Shown: positions 19,452 to 27,137 of the stretch, piece after piece
Position numbering within the stretch: position 1 is the stretch's first letter
How the letters are laid out: every line of letters starts with the position of its first letter
Assembly (NCBI GenBank): GCA_017427405.1
Contig: JAFRSV010000008.1
Span: forward strand, 1 to 38,632
Reading direction: 5' to 3'
Length of the DNA: 38,632 nt
Source of the DNA: Alphaproteobacteria bacterium
GTDB taxonomy: Bacteria; Pseudomonadota; Alphaproteobacteria; Rs-D84
Program-made: the position numbers and the translations under genes
The notes under the pieces: generated by a model
The model's database searches: none
What the model saw: only the letters and a program-made list of their open reading frames with translations
What the model was told of the DNA's origin: nothing

Positions 19452-20750
19452 ATGGCCTATGACAAAATTGATGATATCAATAGTATTCTTTGTAGTGTTC
19501 ATATGGCGGCGACCGGCAAAATGTCGTGCAAATCAGCCAGGCGTTTTTTGATGGGGCGTAATATAGAAATTGTTTGTAATTTGGCATTGGGTAGTTATAA
19601 AAAGTTATTAAATGTGGCCCCTGAAAAATCAATAGGGTGTAATTATATTTTGCATTTGTTGCTTTGGGTGTTGCAATATCAAGATCGTTCGGAAATGCTA
19701 TCGAAAATATCAAATGAAAATATTGAAAAATTAAAAAATGCGATATTATTTGTAAAAGGATACACGTGCCCAGAATCAGGCCCCGATAAGTCAGAAGCAA
19801 AAAAATTAACCAAAGAGTATCATACGCAAAACCAAAAATTGAGTTTACCCCCAGACCAAAGAAGTAAAAATACCACCGCACGCTATTCAGATCTTATTAG
19901 GTACAAAGTTGCAGAAATTTGGCCTGATGTTGTTGCACAGTTGGATGAATGGCTGGGGGTGATAGATAATTATCAAAATGGTGTCGTTGTGGCCCAAGAA
20001 AAAATAAACGAACCGGTTTCAAAAAAAACCGAAGAAGCAATAGGAGTAAAAGAAATGCCAGAAATTGAACAAATATCGGTCCCAGAAAATAAGGTTGATG
20101 CTGATAAAAGTCTTTTGAGTATGGCGGAATTGGCGGTGGAACTTGGGTTGCTAAATGTTAAAGCGCTTTTTAATAAATTTCAATGGTGTAAAAAACAAGG
20201 GCTAACTATTGATAAAGATTGGTTTGTTGGGTTGGGTGGTCGGAAAGGTAAATTCTTTAAGGTTGAACATTTGCCCGAATTAAAAGAAATCTTAAAACCA
20301 ACCAAAAAGAAAGGGCGTCCGTCAAAATCAAATGGAATGTCACAAAAAGTGGCCAATAAGGGAGCAGGGCAAATTATACCTGTTGAGAAAGAAGATGGCC
20401 CCGTAGTGGTTGAAACAAAATCACCGGCAGATGCACCTGTGACGGAACGTCCGATAAATTTGGTTGATGTCAAAGGGTTTGAAGCATATTTAGCAAAATT
20501 GATTCAGATGAAAGAAAGGGCTGGGGACACATTGGAAGAAGCAGAAAGTGAATACAATGATTTACACACAAGGTTACAAACCGCAGAAAATAAAAAGGTC
20601 GATGCCCAAAAGAGATTTGATGAATTGAACGCTTTGGTTACGGAAGGGACAAGTTTGCTGAATGAGTTTACAAATGCAGAAAAAGCTTTTGATAGTAGCA
20701 GGGCAAAAGTAATAGATTTTTTGAACGCAAATAACACTTGCGTTAAGTAA
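19452..20750 (+). CDS. Putative DNA-binding protein with coiled-coil C terminus
   Basis: 432 residues from the ATG at 19452 (a GTG directly before it at 19449 is also possible), with GAAGG upstream. Not recognised as a known family. Residues 1-170 are a helical globular region with several Cys. At about 222-280 a stretch resembles a helix-turn-helix followed by a phage-Rha/Bro-like wing (SMAELAVELGLLNVKALFNK...GKFFKVEHLPELKEIL). Then comes a basic AT-hook-like KKKGRPSKSNG. The C-terminal 90 residues are a long coiled coil (KLIQMKERAGDTLEEAESEY...). It stands just before the tRNA-Pro, outside the att repeat, so it is host-side by position, although its base composition is as AT-rich as the island. 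It could be a remnant of an older insertion or a nucleoid/regulatory protein. Confidence 0.6.
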   Translation: MAYDKIDDINSILCSVHMAATGKMSCKSARRFLMGRNIEIVCNLALGSYKKLLNVAPEKSIGCNYILHLLLWVLQYQDRSEMLSKISNENIEKLKNAILFVKGYTCPESGPDKSEAKKLTKEYHTQNQKLSLPPDQRSKNTTARYSDLIRYKVAEIWPDVVAQLDEWLGVIDNYQNGVVVAQEKINEPVSKKTEEAIGVKEMPEIEQISVPENKVDADKSLLSMAELAVELGLLNVKALFNKFQWCKKQGLTIDKDWFVGLGGRKGKFFKVEHLPELKEILKPTKKKGRPSKSNGMSQKVANKGAGQIIPVEKEDGPVVVETKSPADAPVTERPINLVDVKGFEAYLAKLIQMKERAGDTLEEAESEYNDLHTRLQTAENKKVDAQKRFDELNALVTEGTSLLNEFTNAEKAFDSSRAKVIDFLNANNTCVK

Positions 20751-20776
20751 AAAATAATATATAATTTGTGGCACAT

Positions 20777-20853
20777 CGGGGCGTAGCTCAGTCTGGTAGA
20801 GTACTTGCTTTGGGAGCAAGGTGTCGAAGGTTCGAATCCTTTCGCCCCGACCA
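20777..20853 (+). tRNA. tRNA-Pro (anticodon TGG)
   Basis: 77 bases with encoded CCA. Acceptor stem CGGGGCG/CGCCCCG is perfect; the anticodon stem-loop CTTGC-TTTGGGA-GCAAG gives anticodon TGG; the T arm contains GGTTCGAATCC. The 3' end is the integration site of the element that follows. Confidence 0.97.
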
Positions 20854-20854
20854 G
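20838..20854 (+). other. attL, direct repeat in the tRNA 3' end
   Basis: CCTTTCGCCCCGACCAG, covering the T-arm/acceptor 3' strand and CCA. An exact 17-base copy is at 31376-31392. Insertion leaves the tRNA gene intact, as is usual for tyrosine integrases. Confidence 0.9.
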
Positions 20855-20868
20855 AATTAAAATGTTAG

Positions 20869-20897
20869 AAATCCAACACTTTTGTTGGATTTTTATT
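20869..20897 (+). terminator. Terminator downstream of tRNA-Pro, supplied by the element
   Basis: AAATCCAACA (20869-20878), loop CTTT, TGTTGGATTT (20883-20892), then TTATTTTT. It lies inside the element, 15 bases after the tRNA, and so replaces the host terminator that insertion moved away. Confidence 0.88.
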
Positions 20898-21000
20898 TTT
20901 TAGATTGGTCCCGACCAAAAAACACTAAAAACCAGGGGAATCTAACACTTTTTATTTTCACTTTCATCAAAAAACAATAAAAAACAACGGGGTGAAAACA

Positions 21001-22572
21001 ATGGTTAAAAAGTGTATGTCATATTGTAATACCGACAAATATATCAAGTTGCGGAACAATATTTTTTATTTTACAATGGAATTACCAAGAAAAAATGGTA
21101 AAAGACGGTTCTTTTGTAAATCGTTACATACCTATAATTATTATGAAGCACGGGAAAAGGCAAAAATAATGGTGGAAAAGATACACAATTTTGACACTAA
21201 AAAATTTATAAATGAAATCAATACGTTATTAGATTTGACCATTTTTGATTATGATACCGTTGGTGGTGGTAATTATGGATTTGCAGCACGTAGGGTATCA
21301 CCAAAAAACAACTTGGACTTGTTGGAACATTGGGTTAAATTAAATTCACAAAAGGATTTGGTGCAATTGGACCAATTAACCCCTGGGGAAAAAATTATAT
21401 ATAACCAATTTAACTTTTTTTCATCACAGGTATTGGACATCCTTAAAGACATCCAAGGGAAACAGTTAAATCAACAACCAATTCAACCAAAACCGATAAA
21501 AGATTATACCATTCGGGAAATTTTGGAATCAATGCTTAAAACAACGGGTGTTTCTGAACCACAAAAAGACCGTAAATTTCATATAACCCAAAAGAATTTG
21601 GAACAAATAAATATGAATATTGATTCAAATTATACTGATTTTTACAAACCAAACGTAATTCAAGACCTGTGTGATATCATAAGAAAAAATGCTAAAATAA
21701 ATGGTGATTCAAAACGTAAACATGTAAGATATATCAAAGAACTTATAACACACGCGAACGTTCTTGAACCGGATGTATATAAAACTAACTTATTGAATTT
21801 ATTACCTAAATTTGATAAAACCCCAAAATCTGAAAAGAATCCACATTTTCCGTATTCTGACGAACAATTATTAAAAATGTTCGACCCAACACAACCAGAA
21901 CACACTTATTTTAAGAAAAATCCAGATCAATTTTGGGTATGTATGATTGCACTATTTACAGGGTCAAGATTAAATGCAGTTGTAACATTACAATATGATG
22001 ACATTATTAAAAAAGACGGGATTGATTGTATTCAATTCATTGAAAATCACCCATTAAAAAAATTAAAAACCGAAGCATCGGAACGTATTGTTCCAATACC
22101 AAAACAATTATTAGATATGGGTTTTGTTCAATATTTTCAAAACCAGAAACAAAAATTAAAAAAGACGGGTTCCGATTTTATATTTCCAAAATGTCAAACC
22201 AAAAACGGCACTTTTAACGGAAAAGTTGTTGGACGTGGTGTATTATCATTTTTAACCGAAATTGGTATCAGGGGGTCAAATGATAAAAAGTTAGATTTTC
22301 ATTCGTTCCGCAAAAACGCGAGTTTAAGATTACAAAATGCAGGTGTAATCCAATCTTTTATAAATGATATTATTGGTTGGGAAGGAACCAACACAATGGA
22401 AAAATCCTATTCAAACTACACAATACCACAAATCAAAGAACAGGCAGATAAATTAAAATATGACTTTTTACAACCACATTTTGATAAATGGACGGAAATA
22501 ATGAAAAAAGTAAAATGTAGTAAAAAAAGACGTTCGGGAACTGGGAAAAGTGGGAACAAAGGGAATAAATGA
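21001..22572 (+). CDS. Tyrosine recombinase (integrase)
   Basis: 523 residues from the ATG at 21001, which has CGGGGTG 6 bases upstream; a GTG at 20992 overlaps that site. The C-terminal catalytic domain shows Arg323 in LFTGSRLNAVV (box I), His434 and Arg437 in HSFRKNASLRL (box II), Trp460 in IIGWEG where many members have His, and the nucleophile Tyr470 in EKSYSNY. The long N-terminal part (about 300 residues) contains an Arm-type/SAM-like DNA-binding region. Position next to the tRNA att site and orientation away from it are typical. It excises and integrates the element at tRNA-Pro. Length is above the usual 380-420 because of an extended N terminus. The C-terminal tail is basic (SKKRRSGTGKSGNKGNK). 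Confidence 0.93.
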   Translation: MVKKCMSYCNTDKYIKLRNNIFYFTMELPRKNGKRRFFCKSLHTYNYYEAREKAKIMVEKIHNFDTKKFINEINTLLDLTIFDYDTVGGGNYGFAARRVSPKNNLDLLEHWVKLNSQKDLVQLDQLTPGEKIIYNQFNFFSSQVLDILKDIQGKQLNQQPIQPKPIKDYTIREILESMLKTTGVSEPQKDRKFHITQKNLEQINMNIDSNYTDFYKPNVIQDLCDIIRKNAKINGDSKRKHVRYIKELITHANVLEPDVYKTNLLNLLPKFDKTPKSEKNPHFPYSDEQLLKMFDPTQPEHTYFKKNPDQFWVCMIALFTGSRLNAVVTLQYDDIIKKDGIDCIQFIENHPLKKLKTEASERIVPIPKQLLDMGFVQYFQNQKQKLKKTGSDFIFPKCQTKNGTFNGKVVGRGVLSFLTEIGIRGSNDKKLDFHSFRKNASLRLQNAGVIQSFINDIIGWEGTNTMEKSYSNYTIPQIKEQADKLKYDFLQPHFDKWTEIMKKVKCSKKRRSGTGKSGNKGNK

Positions 22573-22744
22573 TTCAAATTTAATTCCAGATTTGTCGAAC
22601 CATAAACAATAATAAATTACCCTTAAAAAAGTGTTCCAAGGTATCCAGTGTCAAATTTTAATGGTTTCTGTATGGTTCTATATGGGTCCGAAACGAAGAA
22701 TTTACGATTTTTTTCTAACAAACCAGCCCAGAAACAATAAAAAT

Positions 22745-22773
22745 TTGACTTTTTTGTTAAAATGTGATATAAT
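22745..22773 (+). promoter_or_regulatory. Strong promoter directing a very short transcript
   Basis: TTGACT (22745-22750), 17-base spacer, TATAAT (22768-22773). A hairpin with ten T residues follows within 55 bases, so transcripts from here would mostly end before the ATPase gene. Confidence 0.75.
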
Positions 22774-22786
22774 TCTTGGCAACAAA

Positions 22787-22828
22787 GGGGAATTTAATTA
22801 AATTTTAATTAACCCCTGTTTTTTTTTT
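22787..22828 (+). terminator. Attenuator-like hairpin between two promoters
   Basis: GGGG (22787-22790) pairs with CCCC (22813-22816); the inner TTAATTAA blocks pair as an AT-rich stem with a small bulge; ten T residues follow (22819-22828). It lies just after the predicted start of transcription from the 22745 promoter. Confidence 0.65.
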
Positions 22829-22839
22829 ACAAAAAATGA

Positions 22840-22845
22840 TATAAT
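22840..22845 (+). promoter_or_regulatory. Second -10 element, upstream of the ATPase gene
   Basis: TATAAT in the context GATATAATAGGCTTG, closely resembling the first -10 context GATATAATTCTTGG. The -35 region is weak (TGTTTT within the T tract). It is the likely start for the ATPase/nuclease mRNA. Confidence 0.5.
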
Positions 22846-22902
22846 AGGCTTGTCAAGTAAAAAAAATACATTATCATACAATGGAACAATAGGATTTTTA
22901 CG

Positions 22903-24201
22903 ATGAAAATAACCCTGAAAAATGTTGGCTATATCAAAAAAGCAGATATAACTCTGAATGGGTTAAATGTTATAGCGGGACCTAATGGGACAGGTAAAAG
23001 CACGGTTGGCAAAACCGTTTATACCATAATTAAGTCCGTTAGCAATAGCAAAAGAATTGTTTTTGAAAACCGCAGAATGCTTGTAGAAAGTATGTGCAGA
23101 ACATTGTTTTATAGTATTCAAAACAATTTGCAAAAATCTGATGCTAAATCAAGAAATCACGATGTAAGTATTTTATTAGAACGTTTTAATGCTAGTTTTG
23201 CAGAAACTTTGGTAAGATTGTTAAAAGAAGATAACTATTCCGAAGCACATAGGATAATTATTGCTCAAATCAATTTAATTGATACATTTTTAACTTTGGA
23301 TGAAAAAAGCAAGTTATCTGCAAAAAAATCATTAAATGACTTAATGGGTGTTTTTACAGACATATCAGAACAGGAAGAAATCAAAAATTCTTTGGAATTT
23401 ATGTATAACCAAATGTTCAGATTTCAAGTTAATAATTTAGGAACTCACGCTACGTCAGAAGTGGTACTTGATAATAATGGCGATAAATTGTTGGAATATA
23501 AAATTTCCAATAATGCAAATGTGTTACCATTTTCTGAACGTTTGTCGATAAAAATTAACGAAACTCTGAAACAACGTATTTTACCAGAAGTTACTTTCAT
23601 AGAAACACCTTTATTATTACAGGTGGCAAATGCCATTAATATACCGTATTATTGGAAAGATCTTTTAGATAAATTGAAGGTAAATTTCCAAAAAACACAG
23701 AATACCCTGTGTAAATCTGTATATAAAGATTTGTCTGATTTATTAAAAGGTGAATTGGTTTATATACCCGACAAACAGGATTTTTTCTTTGTACCTGCTA
23801 ATACAGATAATAATTTATATGTTGGCAATATGGCATCTGGTGAAAAAATGTTTGGTATTTTACAAAAGATGGCAAGATACGGCATGTTGTCATCTGACCA
23901 CATGTTCATTTTTGACGAACCAGAAAATCATTTACATCCAGAATGGCAAGTTAAATTAGCAGAATTGTTAATAACCTTACTTGAAAATGATGTTTCGGTC
24001 CTTTTAACAACACACAGTTCAATACTTATAAATGCTTTGCAAGAGTTTGCTCATGCAAAAAAACTGGAATCAAAGGTCAATTTCTACTTTGCCGACTTAA
24101 AAAAAGGCATAATAGATAACGTGGAAAATTTTGCTGAAAAAGAGGACGTGATATTCAAATCTTTTTATGATGCAGAAAATTTATTACCGGATATAGATTA
24201 A
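22903..24201 (+). CDS. AAA ATPase (OLD/RecF-like ABC type), first gene of a two-gene system
   Basis: 432 residues. Walker A GPNGTGKST at 26-34 near the N terminus; a long helical insertion; an ABC-type signature NMASGEKM (about 307-314); Walker B with Asp338-Glu339 in MFIFDEPENHLHPEWQ; and an H-loop His371 in LLTTHSS. This is the AAA_15/AAA_21 layout found in OLD, Septu PtuA, PARIS AriA and retron ATPases. No Toprim domain follows, and the protein ends about 60 residues after the H-loop. The stop overlaps the next start by one base (TAATG). In the named systems the ATPase senses phage or damaged DNA and controls a nuclease partner; that role is inferred here from architecture and island context. 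Confidence 0.88.
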   Translation: MKITLKNVGYIKKADITLNGLNVIAGPNGTGKSTVGKTVYTIIKSVSNSKRIVFENRRMLVESMCRTLFYSIQNNLQKSDAKSRNHDVSILLERFNASFAETLVRLLKEDNYSEAHRIIIAQINLIDTFLTLDEKSKLSAKKSLNDLMGVFTDISEQEEIKNSLEFMYNQMFRFQVNNLGTHATSEVVLDNNGDKLLEYKISNNANVLPFSERLSIKINETLKQRILPEVTFIETPLLLQVANAINIPYYWKDLLDKLKVNFQKTQNTLCKSVYKDLSDLLKGELVYIPDKQDFFFVPANTDNNLYVGNMASGEKMFGILQKMARYGMLSSDHMFIFDEPENHLHPEWQVKLAELLITLLENDVSVLLTTHSSILINALQEFAHAKKLESKVNFYFADLKKGIIDNVENFAEKEDVIFKSFYDAENLLPDID

Positions 24202-24734
24202 TGTTAGAAAAATCTGAATCATTACCAAGGAAAAAATGCACGCATTGTTCATTATGTGAACGTTGTTGTGCAGAAAACACGGAACGTGGATGGGAATGCA
24301 AGGACGCTAATTCTACACCACTTTTGAAACAAAAAATTTTTATTCAAGGTAAAGAGTTGTGTGGTAAATCAAACCCAGACGTTGATTGTATATATAAATA
24401 TAATGGTAAAGACTTGTTGGTTATAGAAATAAAAGCCCAACCAATTAAAAACATAGACCCAAAAGAATTACTAAATAAAATAAATTCGGTATATTCTAAT
24501 CTTGGGAATATGTCTTTAAACGCTTTTATTTTACAAATATCATCTAAACTAAATTCTAACAAGGCACCACATCAGTTGTTGTTGCATTGTCAGACAATGT
24601 TTAAAAGTATCGGCATTAATATAAACAAAGACATAATGTATAGCAGAAAACCAGAACTGAAACATATTCGTAATAAGTTTAAAGTTATTAAATGTAAAAA
24701 ATTAACTGAAGAAGAGATTTCGTCTATGTTATAG
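24201..24734 (+). CDS. Zinc-finger / PD-(D/E)XK-like partner of the ATPase
   Basis: 177 residues. The N terminus carries a dense Cys cluster, KKCTHCSLCERCC, with further Cys at 'GWECK', 'ELCGK' and 'VDCIY', a probable zinc-binding knuckle. It is followed by D60-V-D62 and VIEIKAQP with Glu76-x-Lys78, the D...E-x-K pattern of the PD-(D/E)XK nuclease fold on consecutive strands, then an amphipathic helix region. Translation is coupled to the ATPase. Septu pairs an ATPase with an HNH nuclease and PARIS with a Toprim protein; a PD-(D/E)XK partner with a Cys-cluster is not one I recognise. The catalytic assignment rests on the short motif only. Confidence 0.6.
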   Translation: MLEKSESLPRKKCTHCSLCERCCAENTERGWECKDANSTPLLKQKIFIQGKELCGKSNPDVDCIYKYNGKDLLVIEIKAQPIKNIDPKELLNKINSVYSNLGNMSLNAFILQISSKLNSNKAPHQLLLHCQTMFKSIGININKDIMYSRKPELKHIRNKFKVIKCKKLTEEEISSML

Positions 24735-24770
24735 TTTGAGTATTATTAAAAACCGACACAGAATATACAA

Positions 24771-25412
24771 TTACTTTTTTACGTGCTTTTGAAATGACAT
24801 TTGGTGCAAATCAGAAATTAAATTTTTACCTTTATAATTTTTTTCAAATTTATAAAATGATTCAATTTGTTTAATAAAATCACCAATATCAACAGCCCAA
24901 ACATAATTATTTTTATCAAAAACATCAAATACAATAACATCGACTTCTTTACGATGTTTTTTTATCCATTTATACACCGTTTCAAAATCAATATATAAAA
25001 ACGTATTGTTGGATGCTATTTCGTGTATTTCCCGAATAGATAAAAACACACTAAAAAATTTATTACCATCACCTATTGTAATTTTTGGCACAACATTCAC
25101 ATTTTTCATATACAAATAATCAGTATTTTTGCAATCTGGTAATTTTATAATACTTTTGTCGTTTGTTCCAGGGGGATAAATAGCACCAACTGGGATTAAC
25201 ATTTCAGAGTACACCAACACGGATAAAAAATACATTAAACTTTCTGAATCCTTAAATGTTATAAATTCGGATAAAGCACTGGACAACGTTCCATCAAAAT
25301 AATCGGCATGTTTTTCTTTGTGAATAATACAGTAATCAAACTCATATTCAAAATCTTTGAAATGATTTTCATCCATTACATACATTGGTAAAGATTTTTT
25401 TAAATTTGACAT
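24771..25412 (-). CDS. Unknown protein, third gene of the GIY-YIG operon
   Basis: 213 residues starting 3 bases after the GIY-YIG gene stop, so co-transcribed and probably coupled. Mixed alpha/beta with many aromatic residues. The segment 'MYFLSVLVYSEMLIPVGAIYPPG' and the later 'FFSVFLSIREIHEI', 'FLYIDFETVYKWIKK' and 'VDVIVFDVFDKNNYVWAVDIGDFI' loosely recall the SseB N-terminal fold, but I cannot assign it with confidence. No nuclease, ATPase or membrane motif is visible. An immunity or accessory role to the two upstream GIY-YIG proteins is a guess from position. It converges on the ATPase/nuclease operon with 36 bases between and no clear terminator. Confidence 0.65.
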   Translation of the reverse strand: MSNLKKSLPMYVMDENHFKDFEYEFDYCIIHKEKHADYFDGTLSSALSEFITFKDSESLMYFLSVLVYSEMLIPVGAIYPPGTNDKSIIKLPDCKNTDYLYMKNVNVVPKITIGDGNKFFSVFLSIREIHEIASNNTFLYIDFETVYKWIKKHRKEVDVIVFDVFDKNNYVWAVDIGDFIKQIESFYKFEKNYKGKNLISDLHQMSFQKHVKK

Positions 25413-25415
25413 ACT

Positions 25416-26348
25416 CTAATTATCATTATAACCAAAATCCCGAGTTTTTAAAACTTCTTTCCAATAATTTTCACGTTCTAGTGCTTTGGTTTTCCCTAAC
25501 TCTGTCTTTGGGAATATTTCCATTATACTATATTGAAAGTTATCCTTAATATATTTAATCCCTTTTGTTTTGACTAATTCTTTTAATTTTTTATTTGGAT
25601 AATCCTTGTTTGTGTCATCATAACCTTTATTCAGATAAACAGACCAACGGCCATAAATTCCATTGTTTCCTGTTGCAGAACCTATGTATTGTTTCCCTGT
25701 ATTCATATCTGTTAACACATATACACCAAACACATTACTTAAATTCTCTTTCCAATCTCTGCTGTCTATCACTCGTTTCAAAGAATTATAATCTTTTCTA
25801 ACGTTTTCATATCCAGTAAACTTTTCTTCCATATTTAAATATGGTTCTGGTAAAATTTCTGACACAACAACACTATTTATAACATCATCTGATGTATAAT
25901 AAAACTGTTGGGGCTTGTTTGTGAAATTAACCACTAAACGACCATTAAATGATTCAAACTCTTTTAATTTTTTTGCGTTAGCATACCTGAAGTGTTCGTG
26001 TTTTACTTCATTAAAACCGTCTGCGTTTAAATCAATAATTTGGTAAGCACCTATAAATAACCATTTATGAGTATCTATTTCTATAAATTCAAAAACAACA
26101 TCTTCTAAACTTAACCGTTTCTTTTTTCCTGAACCCATAGACAATATAGCTTGGTCAAGAAACTTATCCTTATTCAGATACATTGTTTTAAAATCACGTA
26201 TCTTTCTTACTTTCTTGCCATGTTCCTGAACTTCATCTTGCCAAGATATATTAAACCTTAATTTACGTCGTTTGGTTGGGTAATTATTTTCAAAATTATT
26301 CTTATTAAGTCCGAATAAGATGTCAACTAGATGTAATTCAGTATTCAT
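25416..26348 (-). CDS. GIY-YIG nuclease family protein
   Basis: 310 residues from the ATG at 26346-26348 with AAAGGG upstream; an extension to 26405 would overlap the previous gene and is not used. The N-terminal 190 residues form a beta-rich domain of unknown function. The C-terminal domain begins GVYVLTDMNTGKQYIGSA, the GIY...YIG pair, followed by GIYGRWSVYL with the catalytic Arg, then 'YSIMEIFPKTE' and ALERENYWKEVL with the metal-binding Glu. All core residues of the superfamily are present. Such proteins act in restriction, repair or homing; no methyltransferase is nearby. It lies between a T5orf172-RAMA gene (10 bases upstream) and an unknown gene (3 bases downstream), all in one operon. 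Confidence 0.85.
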   Translation of the reverse strand: MNTELHLVDILFGLNKNNFENNYPTKRRKLRFNISWQDEVQEHGKKVRKIRDFKTMYLNKDKFLDQAILSMGSGKKKRLSLEDVVFEFIEIDTHKWLFIGAYQIIDLNADGFNEVKHEHFRYANAKKLKEFESFNGRLVVNFTNKPQQFYYTSDDVINSVVVSEILPEPYLNMEEKFTGYENVRKDYNSLKRVIDSRDWKENLSNVFGVYVLTDMNTGKQYIGSATGNNGIYGRWSVYLNKGYDDTNKDYPNKKLKELVKTKGIKYIKDNFQYSIMEIFPKTELGKTKALERENYWKEVLKTRDFGYNDN

Positions 26349-26358
26349 ATTATACCCT

Positions 26359-26988
26359 TTAATCGTTTGATTCTGGATATGGATAAGTTTCATCATAAAT
26401 ATCACGTAAATTTTTATTATTATAAGTCCAGTATTGACCTGGTTGAACGTAATACGGTAAATCCAATAATTCCTTTGTTAAAGCACTTAATGCGTATTCT
26501 TTATCATTATATAATACCTTTTTAGGACCAATAACACTAATTTTAATATCTGGGTCTTTAACATAAAACAGCTCCGAACCAACAGGTATTCCCATTTCTT
26601 CAAAATTAAATTGTGGTCTGTGAAATTGTTTAGCAGCGGATTTTTCTGCATCAGATATATTACGAAACAAAGCATCTTGAACAGTATTTGTTATTTCACT
26701 TGTTGAAAATTCCTTTAATAAAGGGATAACTTGGTCTGGTGCAACATTAAAAAATTCACGTTTTGGGTTAACCCGTTTATCCCGAAAAGCATTATGAATA
26801 ATTTGTTCGATTGTTGTGCAATCTTTAACTTCACCTGCCCACAAACATTGAAAAGGGAACGGAACACCAGTTGAATATAATTCAGACATTCTGGCATTCA
26901 AATCTTTACGTTGTGTTTTTCCAATTTTTATTAAATTTGGCATACCTTCATTAGCCAACACATAAACAATATTATATTTATCAGCCAT
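26359..26988 (-). CDS. T5orf172 (GIY-YIG type) nuclease-RAMA domain fusion
   Basis: 209 residues. Residues 6-90 match the T5orf172/MUG113 branch of GIY-YIG: NIVYVLANEGMPNLIKIGKT with the Y-V...I-K-I-G-K-T pair, 'DLNARMSELYSTGVPFPF' with the conserved Arg, and 'IIHNAFRDKRVNPKREFF' with conserved His/Arg/Glu. Residues about 128-205 match RAMA (restriction enzyme adenine methylase associated): MGIPVGSELFYV, 'VLYNDKEYALSALTKELL' and YWTYNNKNLRDI. RAMA is thought to recognise modified DNA, so the fusion looks like a modification-dependent nuclease or a sensor. First gene of the operon, with a good promoter upstream at 27041-27013 and AAAGGGA as ribosome site. Confidence 0.85.
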   Translation of the reverse strand: MADKYNIVYVLANEGMPNLIKIGKTQRKDLNARMSELYSTGVPFPFQCLWAGEVKDCTTIEQIIHNAFRDKRVNPKREFFNVAPDQVIPLLKEFSTSEITNTVQDALFRNISDAEKSAAKQFHRPQFNFEEMGIPVGSELFYVKDPDIKISVIGPKKVLYNDKEYALSALTKELLDLPYYVQPGQYWTYNNKNLRDIYDETYPYPESND

Positions 26989-27012
26989 AATACATCCCTT
27001 TGTTATGATTAT

Positions 27013-27041
27013 ATTTTAATATACTTTGGGACTCGATTCAA
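27013..27041 (-). promoter_or_regulatory. Promoter of the GIY-YIG operon
   Basis: On the minus strand TTGAAT (27041-27036), 17-base spacer, TAAAAT (27018-27013), about 25 bases before the start of the T5orf172-RAMA gene. Confidence 0.65.
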
Positions 27042-27081
27042 TCCCATTTTGCATAAAAATATGATTTTTTACTTATTAGGG

Positions 27082-27110
27082 TTTACATTTTATTGTTCAC
27101 CCTTTATAAT
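27082..27110 (+). promoter_or_regulatory. Promoter of the small membrane protein gene
   Basis: TTTACA (27082-27087), 17-base spacer, TATAAT (27105-27110), 27 bases before the ATG at 27138. It is divergent from the GIY-YIG operon promoter. Confidence 0.7.
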
Positions 27111-27137
27111 GTATTTCACATAAACAAGGTAAAACAG

